From assembly GCA_963560245.1 (NCBI GenBank), contig CAUWNS010000005.1, positions 1 to 64,000 on the forward strand: a stretch of 64,000 nt of DNA. Direction: 5' to 3'. Position 1 is the first letter of the stretch, and every line of letters begins with the position of its first letter. Below are positions 8,915 to 18,351 of the stretch, one piece after another. Both the position numbers and the translations under genes were made by a program. The notes below the pieces were generated by a model, which was not told the origin of the DNA, made no database searches, and saw nothing but the letters and a program-made list of their open reading frames with translations. The DNA is from Pseudoruminococcus_B sp937901805. GTDB lineage: Bacteria > Bacillota > Clostridia > Oscillospirales > Ruminococcaceae.

Positions 8915-9667
8915 TCAGGAAACCGGATTGCCAAATAATTTTTCAAGAAAATATTCAAACTGGATTCTCCACCACGGCCAGTCGTGGGAAACGTCCGCAC
9001 CCCAATAATCAAACCAGGCGGCAATACCTTTCTGCTGGAAAATGTGTTCCAGTTCCCTCATACTGGCGAGCATATCCTCCTCCCAGGAGCCCTGCCCGAC
9101 ACAGAAGATCATCCGGCTTTGGGCAAACAGCGCAGAATAGGGGTGGTTTGGCGGGAAATTCCTCATATAGTCAATAGGGGAGTTGAGATAGACAAGATCG
9201 TCCATATAGTCTCCGAAAAAATAGCCGGCGGAAAAAATCCCGCTTAAAGAGAGCAGGGTATCAAACAGATCCGGACGGCGCAGAAAAAAGTTTGTGCTGT
9301 GTGCGCCTCCCATGCTGCAGCCCATGGTCATCAGTTTCTGACCGCTGCGGTTGATGCGGTGGATTTCCGGGAGGAGTTCCTCTGTGATAGAGCGGTACCA
9401 CTGCTCATGCCGCTCAATCCTGCGGCGGGGATCTCCCGTTTGATCCGACCAGGTTTCCCGATCCATGGAGCCTATACAGAAGAGCTGGAGTTTGCCGGCG
9501 CGCAGATAGGGTTCTGCGACGTCGGTCATCCGGAAGTTTTCAAAGTCGGATTCCTTTCCGTCCTGGGAAGGAAAGACAAGGCAGGGTTTTCCCCCAAAAC
9601 CATAGATGCGGCAGGGCATCTCCCGCCCAAGGATCCTGCTGAAATAGGTGTGCTGCTGAAATTGCAT
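8915..9667 (-). CDS. Putative esterase (alpha/beta hydrolase fold)
   Basis: 250 residues from the ATG at 9667, which has GGAGGA correctly spaced upstream; the open frame extends further but without a better start. The nucleophile elbow is GCSMGG (Ser118) and the probable catalytic His is in VSHDWPWW (His228), as in the esterase D/antigen 85 superfamily (PF00756). No signal peptide, so cytoplasmic. The gene lies 19 bases after an ATP-grasp ligase gene on the same strand. The ligase may make an amide or ester that this enzyme transfers or hydrolyses (inference). Confidence 0.85.
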   Translation of the reverse strand: MQFQQHTYFSRILGREMPCRIYGFGGKPCLVFPSQDGKESDFENFRMTDVAEPYLRAGKLQLFCIGSMDRETWSDQTGDPRRRIERHEQWYRSITEELLPEIHRINRSGQKLMTMGCSMGGAHSTNFFLRRPDLFDTLLSLSGIFSAGYFFGDYMDDLVYLNSPIDYMRNFPPNHPYSALFAQSRMIFCVGQGSWEEDMLASMRELEHIFQQKGIAAWFDYWGADVSHDWPWWRIQFEYFLEKLFGNPVS

Positions 9668-9686
9668 GGAAATCTCCTCCTTCTTG

Positions 9687-10880
9687 TCATATATCCATCT
9701 GCTGGACAAAGGAGACAAATTCCTCCGCTTCACGGGCAGTCTCCAGTTTGGCAGTGTACATCTGATTTCCCATGGCGGCGGAAAGAATCTCCGGCATCCT
9801 TTCCTGCATGACGATGGAACCGCCATAGCGGGAGAGGATCTCCTCATGGGTATGCAGATAGGGCTTGCCGTCCCTGCGGCTTGCATAGACGGCATAATAA
9901 TGGGGTTTGCCCAGGTCTACCCTGCATTCGCCAAAGGCCACCATATCCGCCCAGATTTGATAGACATCCACGCTGTTTGCAAAATTTAACATGTCCGGCG
10001 TATATCCTCCGGCCGGGCGCATATTGACTTCCAGCGCAACATAGTCTCCGGCTTTGCCAAGTCCGGGCTTATCCCCGGTGAGTTTAAAAAATTCCAAATG
10101 GAAAAAACGGTTTTTGGCAGAAAAGGCCCGGATTACACATCGGCCGATTTCACTGAGTGCAGGCGGTACCTGTTTGAGCGTACAATAACTCAGATGATCC
10201 CCGGTGTTGACAATATCCATAATGGATGGGGGAAAGTAGTTGGAGGCTTCAAAAAGCACCTCACAGTTTGGACCGGAAATCCCGTCATAAGAACAGATAT
10301 CCCCTTCGATAAATTCCTCCATCAGATAGGGGATTTCGGGAAGATGGGTATAAAACTCCCGCACTTGTCCCTCATTTTCCAGCCGGTAGGTATGGCTGGC
10401 CCCAACCCCTACATCTGGTTTTACGATGACGGGATATCCAACTTTCTGGATAAAGTCAAGGCCCTGTTCCAGTGTGGAGACAAGATGCCAGCGTGCAGCG
10501 GGGACGCCTGCTTTTTGATAAAATTCCTTCATGCGGGATTTGGACTGGAAGATGTCAATCTCCTCCACAGTTTTTCCAGTGGTCATATGGAAATCCGTCC
10601 GCAGACGGGCGTCTAATTTCAGCCAGTACTCATTGTTGGATTCCACCCAGTCGATTTTTCCATACCGGAAAGTAAAATACCCGACGGCGCGCAAAACGTC
10701 GTCATAGTTTTCCAAACTGTTGAGATAGTAGTATTCGGTCAGGGAGTTTTTCAGTTCCTGACTTAAAGAATCGTAGGGAGCATCCCCGATCCCCAGAACA
10801 TGGACGCCGTTTTTCTGTAAGCGGTCGCAGAAATTCCAATAGGATTTGGGAAACTGTGGTGATACAAAAATAAAATTCAT
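9687..10880 (-). CDS. ATP-grasp family ligase
   Basis: 397 residues. It shows the carbamoyl-phosphate-synthetase-like ATP-grasp fold: an N-terminal Rossmann-like part (MNFIFVSPQFPKSYW), the ATP lysine in VIVKPDVGVGASH (Lys154), the adenine-binding stretch YLMEEFIEGD, and metal ligands Glu263, Glu284 and Asn286 (ALEVNMRPAGGYTPD). Such enzymes join a carboxylate to an amine or thiol through an acyl phosphate. The substrate cannot be read from sequence. It is the first gene of a two-gene unit with the esterase. Confidence 0.88.
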   Translation of the reverse strand: MNFIFVSPQFPKSYWNFCDRLQKNGVHVLGIGDAPYDSLSQELKNSLTEYYYLNSLENYDDVLRAVGYFTFRYGKIDWVESNNEYWLKLDARLRTDFHMTTGKTVEEIDIFQSKSRMKEFYQKAGVPAARWHLVSTLEQGLDFIQKVGYPVIVKPDVGVGASHTYRLENEGQVREFYTHLPEIPYLMEEFIEGDICSYDGISGPNCEVLFEASNYFPPSIMDIVNTGDHLSYCTLKQVPPALSEIGRCVIRAFSAKNRFFHLEFFKLTGDKPGLGKAGDYVALEVNMRPAGGYTPDMLNFANSVDVYQIWADMVAFGECRVDLGKPHYYAVYASRRDGKPYLHTHEEILSRYGGSIVMQERMPEILSAAMGNQMYTAKLETAREAEEFVSFVQQMDI

Positions 10881-11115
10881 AGTATCTCCTTTCCGGGAAA
10901 GCAGAATGATTGTAATCCGTACAGATTTTGCTTTTTATTATTGCCGCTTAACAAAAATCATGATAATGAAACGAATCTATCATACCATATATACAAAAAA
11001 TAGAAAATAGTTTTTCAAAATATGGAAAACCGCTGCAAGATTCCAGGAAAAGAGAGATGGGTAAAAGCTGTTTTTATCAAGCAAATCATAGGTGGGAGAT
11101 CACTCTCGGCTTTCA
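10881..11115. other. Gene-free spacer
   Basis: Between the ATP-grasp start and the next terminator I see only AT-rich sequence that probably holds the leftward promoter of the ATP-grasp/esterase pair. No coding frame with a ribosome-binding site is visible. Confidence 0.5.
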
Positions 11116-11161
11116 AAAAGAGAACGCCTCCCTGTGAGTTCACAGGGAGGCGTTCTCTTTT
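11116..11161. terminator. Strong bidirectional terminator
   Basis: A perfect 22-bp stem (11116-11137 with 11140-11161) with a 2-base centre, A4 on one side and T4 on the other. It follows the CD3324-family gene on the minus strand. Confidence 0.85.
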
Positions 11162-11181
11162 GCGCATAGGGAAAACAAATG

Positions 11182-11463
11182 TTACACCATACTCCTTTTT
11201 TTCTCCTGTGTGAGAATCCGCTGGATACTTTTTAGGGAGAGGAAATATTTTTCAGCGAGAAATTGCGCGTTGTGTCCATCGAGATGATCCTGATAAATGG
11301 CGGCGTTGCGCGCGCGGGTCTGCTGTTTTGCCGCGGTATTTTCTCCCCAGTTTTTTCGATTGTGATCCAGTTTTGGAATATAGATATACTCCCCGTCTGC
11401 ATATTTTTGTATTTGAATCAGCAGTTCGGCCGGAAAAATATCCTGGGCCCGTAGATAGCGCAT
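11182..11463 (-). CDS. CD3324 family helix-turn-helix protein
   Basis: 93 residues. The pattern RAQDIFPAELLIQIQKYADGEYIYIPKLDHNRKNWGE, read in parts, followed by a C-terminal helix-turn-helix (AEKYFLSLKSIQRILTQ), matches the small CD3324 family, which resembles the Mor transcription activator fold. The family is presumed DNA-binding with unknown targets. It is transcribed alone. An imperfect inverted repeat (AGGCTATT...AATAGCCT, about 11503-11548) lies in front of its start and could be an operator. Confidence 0.8.
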   Translation of the reverse strand: MRYLRAQDIFPAELLIQIQKYADGEYIYIPKLDHNRKNWGENTAAKQQTRARNAAIYQDHLDGHNAQFLAEKYFLSLKSIQRILTQEKKRSMV

Positions 11464-11707
11464 CTTGCTCCTCCTGTTATAAAAAACTGGTCAGAGTGGA
11501 GCAAAGGCTATTCGAATTTCAAAAGATAATATTGGAAATGCAATAGCCTCTGCTATGCATTGTACATTGGGTTGAGCATAAATGCAGGAACCTCCTCTCT
11601 CAATTAGGCATGTAAATGTCCCTTTTACCATATCATACATAAAAGGGAATTCCTACCCCAAAATTTTTTCAGAAACAAAATGGAGGGATCCTCTCCCTGG
11701 TGCTATT

Positions 11708-13120
11708 TTACGATTTTGAAGAAGCGGGGAGCACAGCAGTTTCTTTTTGCATTTCTTTGCGTTTGAGTTCCCGCCAGATAGTGAAGAGCATGGTGACATA
11801 ACAGGCAATACCTCCGATAAAATTGGAGATAGGCTCCGCCAGAAAAACGCCGTTGACCCCAAGGCCAAACATCCTGGGTAAAATGAGCGTCAAAGGGACT
11901 ACGATAAAGGCTTTCCTGAGTAATGAGAAGAAGATAGCCTGTTTGGAACGGCCCAGCCCAACGGCTGTGGATTGTCCTGCCATCTGCAGAGACATCATGA
12001 AATAGCCGAAAAAATAGATATGCATAGAGGGAATGCAAGCCTGTGTGAGTGCAGGATCGCTACTGAAGATCCCGATAAAGAAAGTTGGGAAGAGAAGCAG
12101 AATCAGCCAGGTAACAATTGTATAAACCATGCAGACGCCGGACATGAATTTAATTCCGCTGCGGACTCGCCGATATTCTCCGGCGCCGTAGTTGAACCCG
12201 AGGACCGGTTGGGTGGCGCTGGTAACGCCGCTGACCGGGGTCATTACAATCTCACGGACTGAATTGAGTACGGTCATAACGCCGACATACAGATCCCCTC
12301 CAAAGATTTGCAGGGTAGAATTGCAGAAAATCTGCACCAGGCTGTTTGTGATATTCATAATAAAACCGGATGTACCAAGGCCGATTATCCGTTTTACCAG
12401 AGAAAACTGGATTTTCATATTGCGTATGCGCAGTTTTAACAGGGCATGTTTTCCGGTTAAAAAGGAAATTGCCCAGGCCGCAGAGACAAACTGTGCAATT
12501 ACCGTAGCGAGCGCCGCGCCTGCAACCCCCATCTGGAACACAAAAATGAAGAGAGGGTCCAGTATAATGTTGGTGACCGCGCCGAGCAGGACGGTGGTCA
12601 TCCCCATTCGTCCAAATCCCTGCGCATTGATAAAGGGATTCATCCCAAGCCCGGTCATAACAAAGACGCTCCCGCACAGATAAATGGAGAGATAGCTGTC
12701 CGCATACGGAAACGTGACGTCACTTGCTCCGAACAGGTAAAGCAGAGGCTTTTTCAGGAGCAGGATCAAAACGGTCAGGACAAGGCCGGTGCCAATCAAC
12801 ATGGCAAAGGTGTTTCCCATGATCTTTTCCGCCCGCTGACCATCCTGTCTGCCGCGTTCAATGGAAAAAAGCGGTGCGCCTCCTGTCCCAAACAGATTTG
12901 CAAAAGCAGTGACAATGGAGATAATGGGGAAGGTCAGCCCAATACCAGTCAGTGCGTTTGCAGCGGCGTTGGGGATATGTCCGATATACATGCGATCAAT
13001 AACGCTGTACAAAACGTTGATAAGCTGGGCAAAAGTCATCGGGACAGCCAGGCGCAGGATATTGCCTGAAACTGAGCCTTTGGAAAAATCAGTTTTCTGT
13101 TTGGTATCCGTTGGTTCCAC
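11708..13120 (-). CDS. MATE family efflux transporter (copy 2, MepA-like)
   Basis: 470 residues with about twelve membrane segments. The start pattern (GNILRLAVPMTFAQLINVLYSVIDRMYIGHIPN) and the loop GTGGAPLFSIERGRQDG are characteristic of the MepA-like branch of MATE drug exporters. I take GTG at 13120 as the start because no ATG precedes the first helix; the ribosome-binding site there is weak. Copy 3 lies 147 bp upstream on the same strand and they may share a transcript. Confidence 0.9.
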   Translation of the reverse strand: MEPTDTKQKTDFSKGSVSGNILRLAVPMTFAQLINVLYSVIDRMYIGHIPNAAANALTGIGLTFPIISIVTAFANLFGTGGAPLFSIERGRQDGQRAEKIMGNTFAMLIGTGLVLTVLILLLKKPLLYLFGASDVTFPYADSYLSIYLCGSVFVMTGLGMNPFINAQGFGRMGMTTVLLGAVTNIILDPLFIFVFQMGVAGAALATVIAQFVSAAWAISFLTGKHALLKLRIRNMKIQFSLVKRIIGLGTSGFIMNITNSLVQIFCNSTLQIFGGDLYVGVMTVLNSVREIVMTPVSGVTSATQPVLGFNYGAGEYRRVRSGIKFMSGVCMVYTIVTWLILLLFPTFFIGIFSSDPALTQACIPSMHIYFFGYFMMSLQMAGQSTAVGLGRSKQAIFFSLLRKAFIVVPLTLILPRMFGLGVNGVFLAEPISNFIGGIACYVTMLFTIWRELKRKEMQKETAVLPASSKS

Positions 13121-13267
13121 CGGCTTTCTGTTACTGATATGGGAAGATAGTTTCTATTCTAATAATTTTTTTGTTACGGTGCAATGGCAGAATCCACCAA
13201 AATTCAATTTCTGCTTTTGAAAAAATCAATTCCCGCATGCGTCAGGAGCATCCGGGAATTGATGTGG

Positions 13268-14674
13268 TCAGGCTGTTTTTGAATCTTTTTTGTGGCGCAT
13301 TTCCGGTGTGAATCCCATTTTTTGAATCCGGCGGCGGAGCCATCCGCCCTGCAAGTAATAGACAATAAACATCAAAGAGGTGGTTCCCCAGGTAATTGGA
13401 TAACTGAGCACTACGGTTTGAATCGTATGGGATAGGGGGACGGCGACAACAATCCAAACTGCACGCAGGACGCATACCCCCACGCAGGTCATCAGCATTG
13501 GAATAATGGAATCCCCTGTTCCGCGCACGGCGCCGGCAAAAATTTCAATGCTGACATAGGTGAAATAGAACGGAACCAGTGTACGGAGGATTTTCATTCC
13601 CTCGGAGATCACAGCAGTATCGGACGTAAAAAGCTGATAAATGTAAGGCCCCGCAAAATAAAGCAGTACAGACAGTACAATCGTAGTTCCCATAGCAATG
13701 GAAAAACAAATCCGTACGCTTTGACGGATGCGGTGATACTTCTGGGCGCCAAAATTTTGTCCGACAAAGGTGGTAATAGAAGTGCCGAACGCCCCCATAA
13801 CCATCCAGAACATGGCGTCGATTTTTCCATAAGCGGTCCATGCGGCGACAATGTTTGTACCAAATGTGTTGATACTGGACTGAATGATAATGTTAGAAGC
13901 AGAATACATTACGGACTGAAAACCTGCTGGAAGCCCAATGCGGATAATATCTTTTAAAATAGGGATATCCAGACAGATTTGTTTGGGATTAAAATGATAG
14001 GATTGATCGGTTCGTCCCAGCGAAACCAGGATTAGAACGGCGCTGACTGCCTGGGAAATCAGGGTGGCAATTGCAGCACCCGCAACACCCCAGCGGAATA
14101 TTGCAACAAAGAGAACATCTAGGATGAGATTGGTAATACAGCAGATAATTAAAAAGTACAGAGGATGCTTGGAGTCTCCGACAGCGCGCAAAATTCCAGA
14201 TCCCATATTGTAAATAAGTGGGAAGAGGATGCCGGCAAAATAAACGCGCAGATAAGAAACCGAATTTTCCATAATTTCCGCTGGAGTTCCCATCGCCTGA
14301 AGCGCAGCAGGTGCCCCAATCAGGCCCGCTGCCATAAAAAAAGCTCCCATGATCAGACAGAGTGCGGCGGCAGTGTGAACCGCACGGCTGACCTTGTCAT
14401 GACGCCCTCCCCCATAAAACTGGGAGATGACAACGGTGGCGCCGGAGGATAGTCCCACGAAAAATCCAATGAAGGTGTTGATCAAAACACTGGTTGATCC
14501 GCCGACTGCGGCAAGGGCCTCTTTTCCTACAAACTGCCCGACAATAACCGCGTCAACAGTATTATAGAGCTGTTGGAAAAAAGTGCCGAATAAGATCGGG
14601 AAAAAGAACAGGAGCAGCTGTTTCCAGATAACCCCATTGGTAATATCATTTTCCATAGTATGTGGTGATGCCAT
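13268..14674 (-). CDS. MATE family efflux transporter (copy 3)
   Basis: 468 residues from the ATG at 14674, which has AGAAGGGGG upstream; the longer frame to 14731 lacks a ribosome-binding site. The N terminus (MENDITNGVIWKQLLLFFFP, FGTFFQQLYNTVDAVIVGQ) and VISQFYGGGRHDKVSRAV are typical of the MATE branch abundant in Clostridia. The twelve-helix layout is complete. It is not a recent duplicate of the neighbouring MATE gene, because the two belong to different MATE branches by their motifs. Confidence 0.92.
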   Translation of the reverse strand: MASPHTMENDITNGVIWKQLLLFFFPILFGTFFQQLYNTVDAVIVGQFVGKEALAAVGGSTSVLINTFIGFFVGLSSGATVVISQFYGGGRHDKVSRAVHTAAALCLIMGAFFMAAGLIGAPAALQAMGTPAEIMENSVSYLRVYFAGILFPLIYNMGSGILRAVGDSKHPLYFLIICCITNLILDVLFVAIFRWGVAGAAIATLISQAVSAVLILVSLGRTDQSYHFNPKQICLDIPILKDIIRIGLPAGFQSVMYSASNIIIQSSINTFGTNIVAAWTAYGKIDAMFWMVMGAFGTSITTFVGQNFGAQKYHRIRQSVRICFSIAMGTTIVLSVLLYFAGPYIYQLFTSDTAVISEGMKILRTLVPFYFTYVSIEIFAGAVRGTGDSIIPMLMTCVGVCVLRAVWIVVAVPLSHTIQTVVLSYPITWGTTSLMFIVYYLQGGWLRRRIQKMGFTPEMRHKKDSKTA

Positions 14675-14812
14675 GTTAGTACCCCCTTCTTTCTGTACGA
14701 AAATACAATAAGCTTGTTCATTATAGCACAAAAGAGGGAAAAGACAGGGATTGTATTTATTTTCTGTGATAATTCCAAATTTGCAGTAAACTTTTTAGAA
14801 GGATTTACAGAT

Positions 14813-14852
14813 AACAAATTCCTCCGCTGCATGAGCAGCGGAGGAATTTGTT
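14813..14852. terminator. Terminator of the CAP-domain gene
   Basis: A perfect 18-bp stem with an ATGA loop that overlaps the stop codon of the lipoprotein gene at 14851. Confidence 0.85.
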
Positions 14853-15627
14853 AACCGACAAAAAGCTGAACCCAATATAATCTTCCGTTATCTTCGACGA
14901 CGCCAACCCCGATTTTGCTGTAAGAGCTGCTGAGAATATTTTGCCGGTGTCCAGGAGAATCCATCCAGGTCTTCATTACAGTTTCTGGGCTGGCCTGGCC
15001 CCAGGCAATATTTTCTCCGACTGTCTGCCACTCAATAGAAACAGCGGTATCAAAATTACTGCCGTCGGGGCGTATATGGTCAAAAACCTCCGCTGTCTCT
15101 TTTGCACGGACAAGGGCGTCTGCACTCAGTTGTGTATCTGCGATTAGGGGAGCAAGGCCTGCTCTGGAACGTTCTTCGTTGACCAATATGATGACCTGTT
15201 CGGCAAAATCAGAGGGAGCAGGGGATATCTCTGCCGGGGGGACAGAAGAGCCCGGATTTTTCTCCGGCTGTGGATCCACAGGCGCAGAGACGCTCTCTTC
15301 GGACTGTTCTGCCGGGGGATTCCGACCCTGGGAACTCTCCGGGGGCTGGGGACGGGAAGCTGTATCCTGGTGATGGACAGGCGCTGTGGATTTGGCAGAG
15401 GATGACTCTTTCGAGGAAGTGCTTTCCGTTGTTTCCACAACCGAGGAACTGCTTTGCTGGAGGTTTTCCTGTATGGAGGAACTCACCATGCTGTCATCTG
15501 TGAACAGTGAAGAACTGCCCTGTGCTTGTGCGGTATCATTGGACGTGGAAGAAAGATGTTCAGAAGAACATGCAGTCAGGGAAAGCAGCAAAACAAAAGC
15601 AAATAAAAAAGAAATGAGGTGTTTCAT
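14851..15627 (-). CDS. CAP-domain (SCP-like) lipoprotein
   Basis: 258 residues. A lipoprotein signal ends at LTAC (Cys20). It is followed by a low-complexity Ser/Thr/Pro/Glu stalk (about 21-130) and a C-terminal CAP domain (about 140-258) with ILVNEERSRAGLAPL, GENIAWGQ and MDSPGHRQNIL. It should be anchored to the outer membrane face and extend through the wall. Bacterial CAP proteins are widespread in spore formers, and the function of most is unknown. It is single-gene by position. Confidence 0.88.
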   Translation of the reverse strand: MKHLISFLFAFVLLLSLTACSSEHLSSTSNDTAQAQGSSSLFTDDSMVSSSIQENLQQSSSSVVETTESTSSKESSSAKSTAPVHHQDTASRPQPPESSQGRNPPAEQSEESVSAPVDPQPEKNPGSSVPPAEISPAPSDFAEQVIILVNEERSRAGLAPLIADTQLSADALVRAKETAEVFDHIRPDGSNFDTAVSIEWQTVGENIAWGQASPETVMKTWMDSPGHRQNILSSSYSKIGVGVVEDNGRLYWVQLFVG

Positions 15628-15639
15628 TCCAACACTCCT

Positions 15640-16400
15640 TACTCACATTGTAAAATAGAGCATTTCAGTATGAATTAAAGATATCACAGGTCTTGCTCTT
15701 CGTCAATGGTAAATTCCTTCGGGATAGGAATGCGCTGGAACTTTTGTTTTGTATGATTCTTCTGTCGCTATTGTATTCAGGAAGTTTGAAAAATTGACGG
15801 AAATATAAAATATTTACAAAGTGAAAAGCAGGGCTGGAATCGTTTGTTCCAGTTCGTATCTCTGCCTGCAGTATGGAAATGACACAAAAATTTCTTGTCA
15901 TCTCCTAAAAAGTAATCCTTAAAAAATGTATCCGGTAATGCGAAAATCCATTCGCCAAATCTCTCGGATTTTTCCACCGCTTTTAATAGGGTGTTCACGA
16001 AAAGATACTCGTTTAGCACATGAAAATTGAATATGACACAGGTAAGACAGTCGATTGCAAACAGAAAATGGATGGTCTTTTTCTTTATAGCTTAGAAACA
16101 GGCTTATTGATTTTGGGGATTGTTTTACAACATAGATATTCCCTGCAAATGCGGGCAGGAAACTATGACAATTGAAAACTTGCGGCCGCGAAATGCTGAT
16201 CCACAGATTCGGGAAGTGTTATCCCAAAAGATATTTACCAAAAAGAAGAATACCGGGTTCATAGCGGAACTGCTGATTACTTTTGATGACCCGTGTTGGT
16301 GAGATAAAAACTATAAAAATGGTTTAATTTCTAGGCTTTCAGCGTAGAAAAAGAGGCTGGAATTTGGATGTCTCATTTTTGGGTTCCAAATTTCGGCCTC
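15640..16400. other. Gene-poor stretch, possible decayed sequence
   Basis: No frame here has a ribosome-binding site plus recognisable family features. A leftward frame (about 15777-16019, GTG start) contains protein-like sequence (GEWIFALPDTFFKDYFLG), and a rightward 45-codon frame starts at ATG 16165. Neither resembles a family I know. The stretch may be the remains of genes. Confidence 0.35.
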
Positions 16401-16405
16401 TATTC
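16355..16405 (-). terminator. Terminator of oleate hydratase
   Basis: AGAGGCTGGAATTTGG pairs with CCAAATTTCGGCCTCT, allowing two wobbles, about 10 bases downstream of the stop at 16413. Confidence 0.65.
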
Positions 16406-16412
16406 TCATGTT

Positions 16413-18206
16413 TTATTTGATTAACCCGCTGTCTTTCAGTAAAAGCTCTAAATCGGTGCCCTTCACTTTCTTTATAACAAGTTTCAGCAATTCTTTTTCT
16501 GCAAAGGGCAATTCCGCTTCCAATAACGGCTTTTTGTCAATGGCATAATAACAGGCTCGCAGGATCTCACGCACGTCGTATTTGCTGCCCCAAACCTCCG
16601 GTACACCGCGGTCAATATCCAGCAGGGTATAGACAGACTCCATACCCGTGCGCATGGAATACTCGGTAGTGAAAATGGTATCCCGCGGTGTCTCGGCAAA
16701 TTGACCGATGAAAGCGAAGTTCACAGCGCCCTGCGGCACTACCTTTGGGCGGTCGGATTCTTTTCTCGGCTGGAAAAAGGCGTTGATATACGGCATAAAG
16801 CAGGTTGTGGTATTGCAGGCATCCTTGGCGAGAGCGTCAATTTTATCGGCCGGGACACCAATATGGTACAGCCATTCGCGGCAAACCTCTTCGCCGGTGC
16901 AGTTGCGCATCGCCTTTTTTACATAGTTGCCCTCTTTGTTTGTATTGAGGGAATAAAGCCATACCAAAATCATGTTCTTATCTTGCGACTTGAACTGCGG
17001 CTGACGGTTGATTGTCCAGGAAAGATACCAGTTGTCGGTGCTGTCCTTAACAGTTACGATACCGCCGGTCGTTACCTTGCCGGAGCGTGGGTCGCGTTTG
17101 CAGACATTCATAATATGCCGGATAATCTCCTCGTTGGACGTCGCTACGGTTGCGCTCATCCAGTTGGTGGCATCGATATTGCTGCAGAAGACATCCGGAT
17201 TCCCAAACTCTCCATGCTCGGCCTGAGCGGCGATGGCCTTCCACATATCCCACGACTCGCCGCAGCCGTTGTGAATAACAGATAAGTCCGGGGCATGGGT
17301 CTGGTCGCCGTAACAGGAAGTATCGGTGCAGCAACCGTTGGTAATGAAGACGAGATCATCCTCGATCAGGTCAATGGTCTGCTCCTTACCGTCTTTTACA
17401 TAGACGATCTGCTTTGCGATCTTCTTATCACCTTCGGTTTGTATAATGACATTTTTTACATCCATACCGTACTCGATTTGCACGCCATGATTCTCAAGAT
17501 ATTTTACCAACGGCAGGATCATGCTCTCGTATTGGTTGTATTTGGTAAAACGCAGGGCGCTGAAATCCGGCAAGCCGTCAATATGATGCACATAGCGGCA
17601 AAGGTAACGCTTCATTTCCAAAGCGCTCGACCAGCGTTGAAAGGCAAACATCGTCTGCCAATAGAGCCAGAAATTTGTGTTCCAGAAGGATTTAGGAAGC
17701 ACATCGGAAATCTTTTTATTTTCCAAATCCTTTTCCTGTGTTAAGAACAGCTTGGATAAAGCCATTGCCGAGTCTTTATCCAGTAAAAACTTCTTGTCTG
17801 TATGGGCGTCCTCGCCACAGTTTACCGTGGCACGGCAGAGAGAATAGTTCGGGTCGTGCTTATTGAGCCAGTAATACTCGTCCAGCACCGAAATTCCGGG
17901 TGTTTCGATGGAGGGCACATCCCGGAAGGTATCCCACATGACCTCGAAGTGGTTATCCATTTCACGGCCTCCGCGCATGAAAAAGCCTTTTGTCACATCC
18001 TTGCGTCCGTCGCAGCTGCCGCCGGCAAGCTCCAGCTTTTCGAGCAGATGGATATGCTCCCCCTTCATCTGTCCGTCGCGGACAAGATAGAAAGCGGCGG
18101 TCAGCCCAGCCAGCCCCGTGCCAATAATGTAAGCGGATTTTTTATCTACATCCTTCGGTTTCTCGGGATGGGCAAATGATTCATAGGTTCCTGCAGAGTA
18201 ATACAT
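16413..18206 (-). CDS. ohyA: Oleate hydratase (MCRA family, FAD-binding)
   Basis: 597 residues, full length for the family. It adds water to the cis-9 double bond of oleate or linoleate, giving 10-hydroxy fatty acids, a detoxification reaction in gut bacteria. Visible features are the FAD loop AYIIGTGLAGLTAAFYLV, the family motif RGGREMDNHFEVMWD, and later NFAFIGQFAETPRDTIFTTEYS with the second flavin contact region. It is a peripheral membrane/cytoplasmic flavoenzyme. A TetR-type regulator lies 145 bp upstream on the same strand and probably controls it. Confidence 0.95.
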   Translation of the reverse strand: MYYSAGTYESFAHPEKPKDVDKKSAYIIGTGLAGLTAAFYLVRDGQMKGEHIHLLEKLELAGGSCDGRKDVTKGFFMRGGREMDNHFEVMWDTFRDVPSIETPGISVLDEYYWLNKHDPNYSLCRATVNCGEDAHTDKKFLLDKDSAMALSKLFLTQEKDLENKKISDVLPKSFWNTNFWLYWQTMFAFQRWSSALEMKRYLCRYVHHIDGLPDFSALRFTKYNQYESMILPLVKYLENHGVQIEYGMDVKNVIIQTEGDKKIAKQIVYVKDGKEQTIDLIEDDLVFITNGCCTDTSCYGDQTHAPDLSVIHNGCGESWDMWKAIAAQAEHGEFGNPDVFCSNIDATNWMSATVATSNEEIIRHIMNVCKRDPRSGKVTTGGIVTVKDSTDNWYLSWTINRQPQFKSQDKNMILVWLYSLNTNKEGNYVKKAMRNCTGEEVCREWLYHIGVPADKIDALAKDACNTTTCFMPYINAFFQPRKESDRPKVVPQGAVNFAFIGQFAETPRDTIFTTEYSMRTGMESVYTLLDIDRGVPEVWGSKYDVREILRACYYAIDKKPLLEAELPFAEKELLKLVIKKVKGTDLELLLKDSGLIK

Positions 18207-18351
18207 AACGAAAACCTCCTGTTTTTCTTTCTGTTTTCATTATACCTACTCTCATCAGGGGCACAATAAACAAAAAAAGCACCGTGACAAAATTCTTATC
18301 ACGGGATCAGAAGATGTAAAAAGTTTTATCAAAACCGTTAAAATGATAAAA

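Noticed and set aside
9668..9895. N-terminal extension of the esterase frame
   Set aside because: It overlaps the ATP-grasp gene, reads as low-quality sequence, and the ATG at 9667 has an ideal ribosome-binding site.
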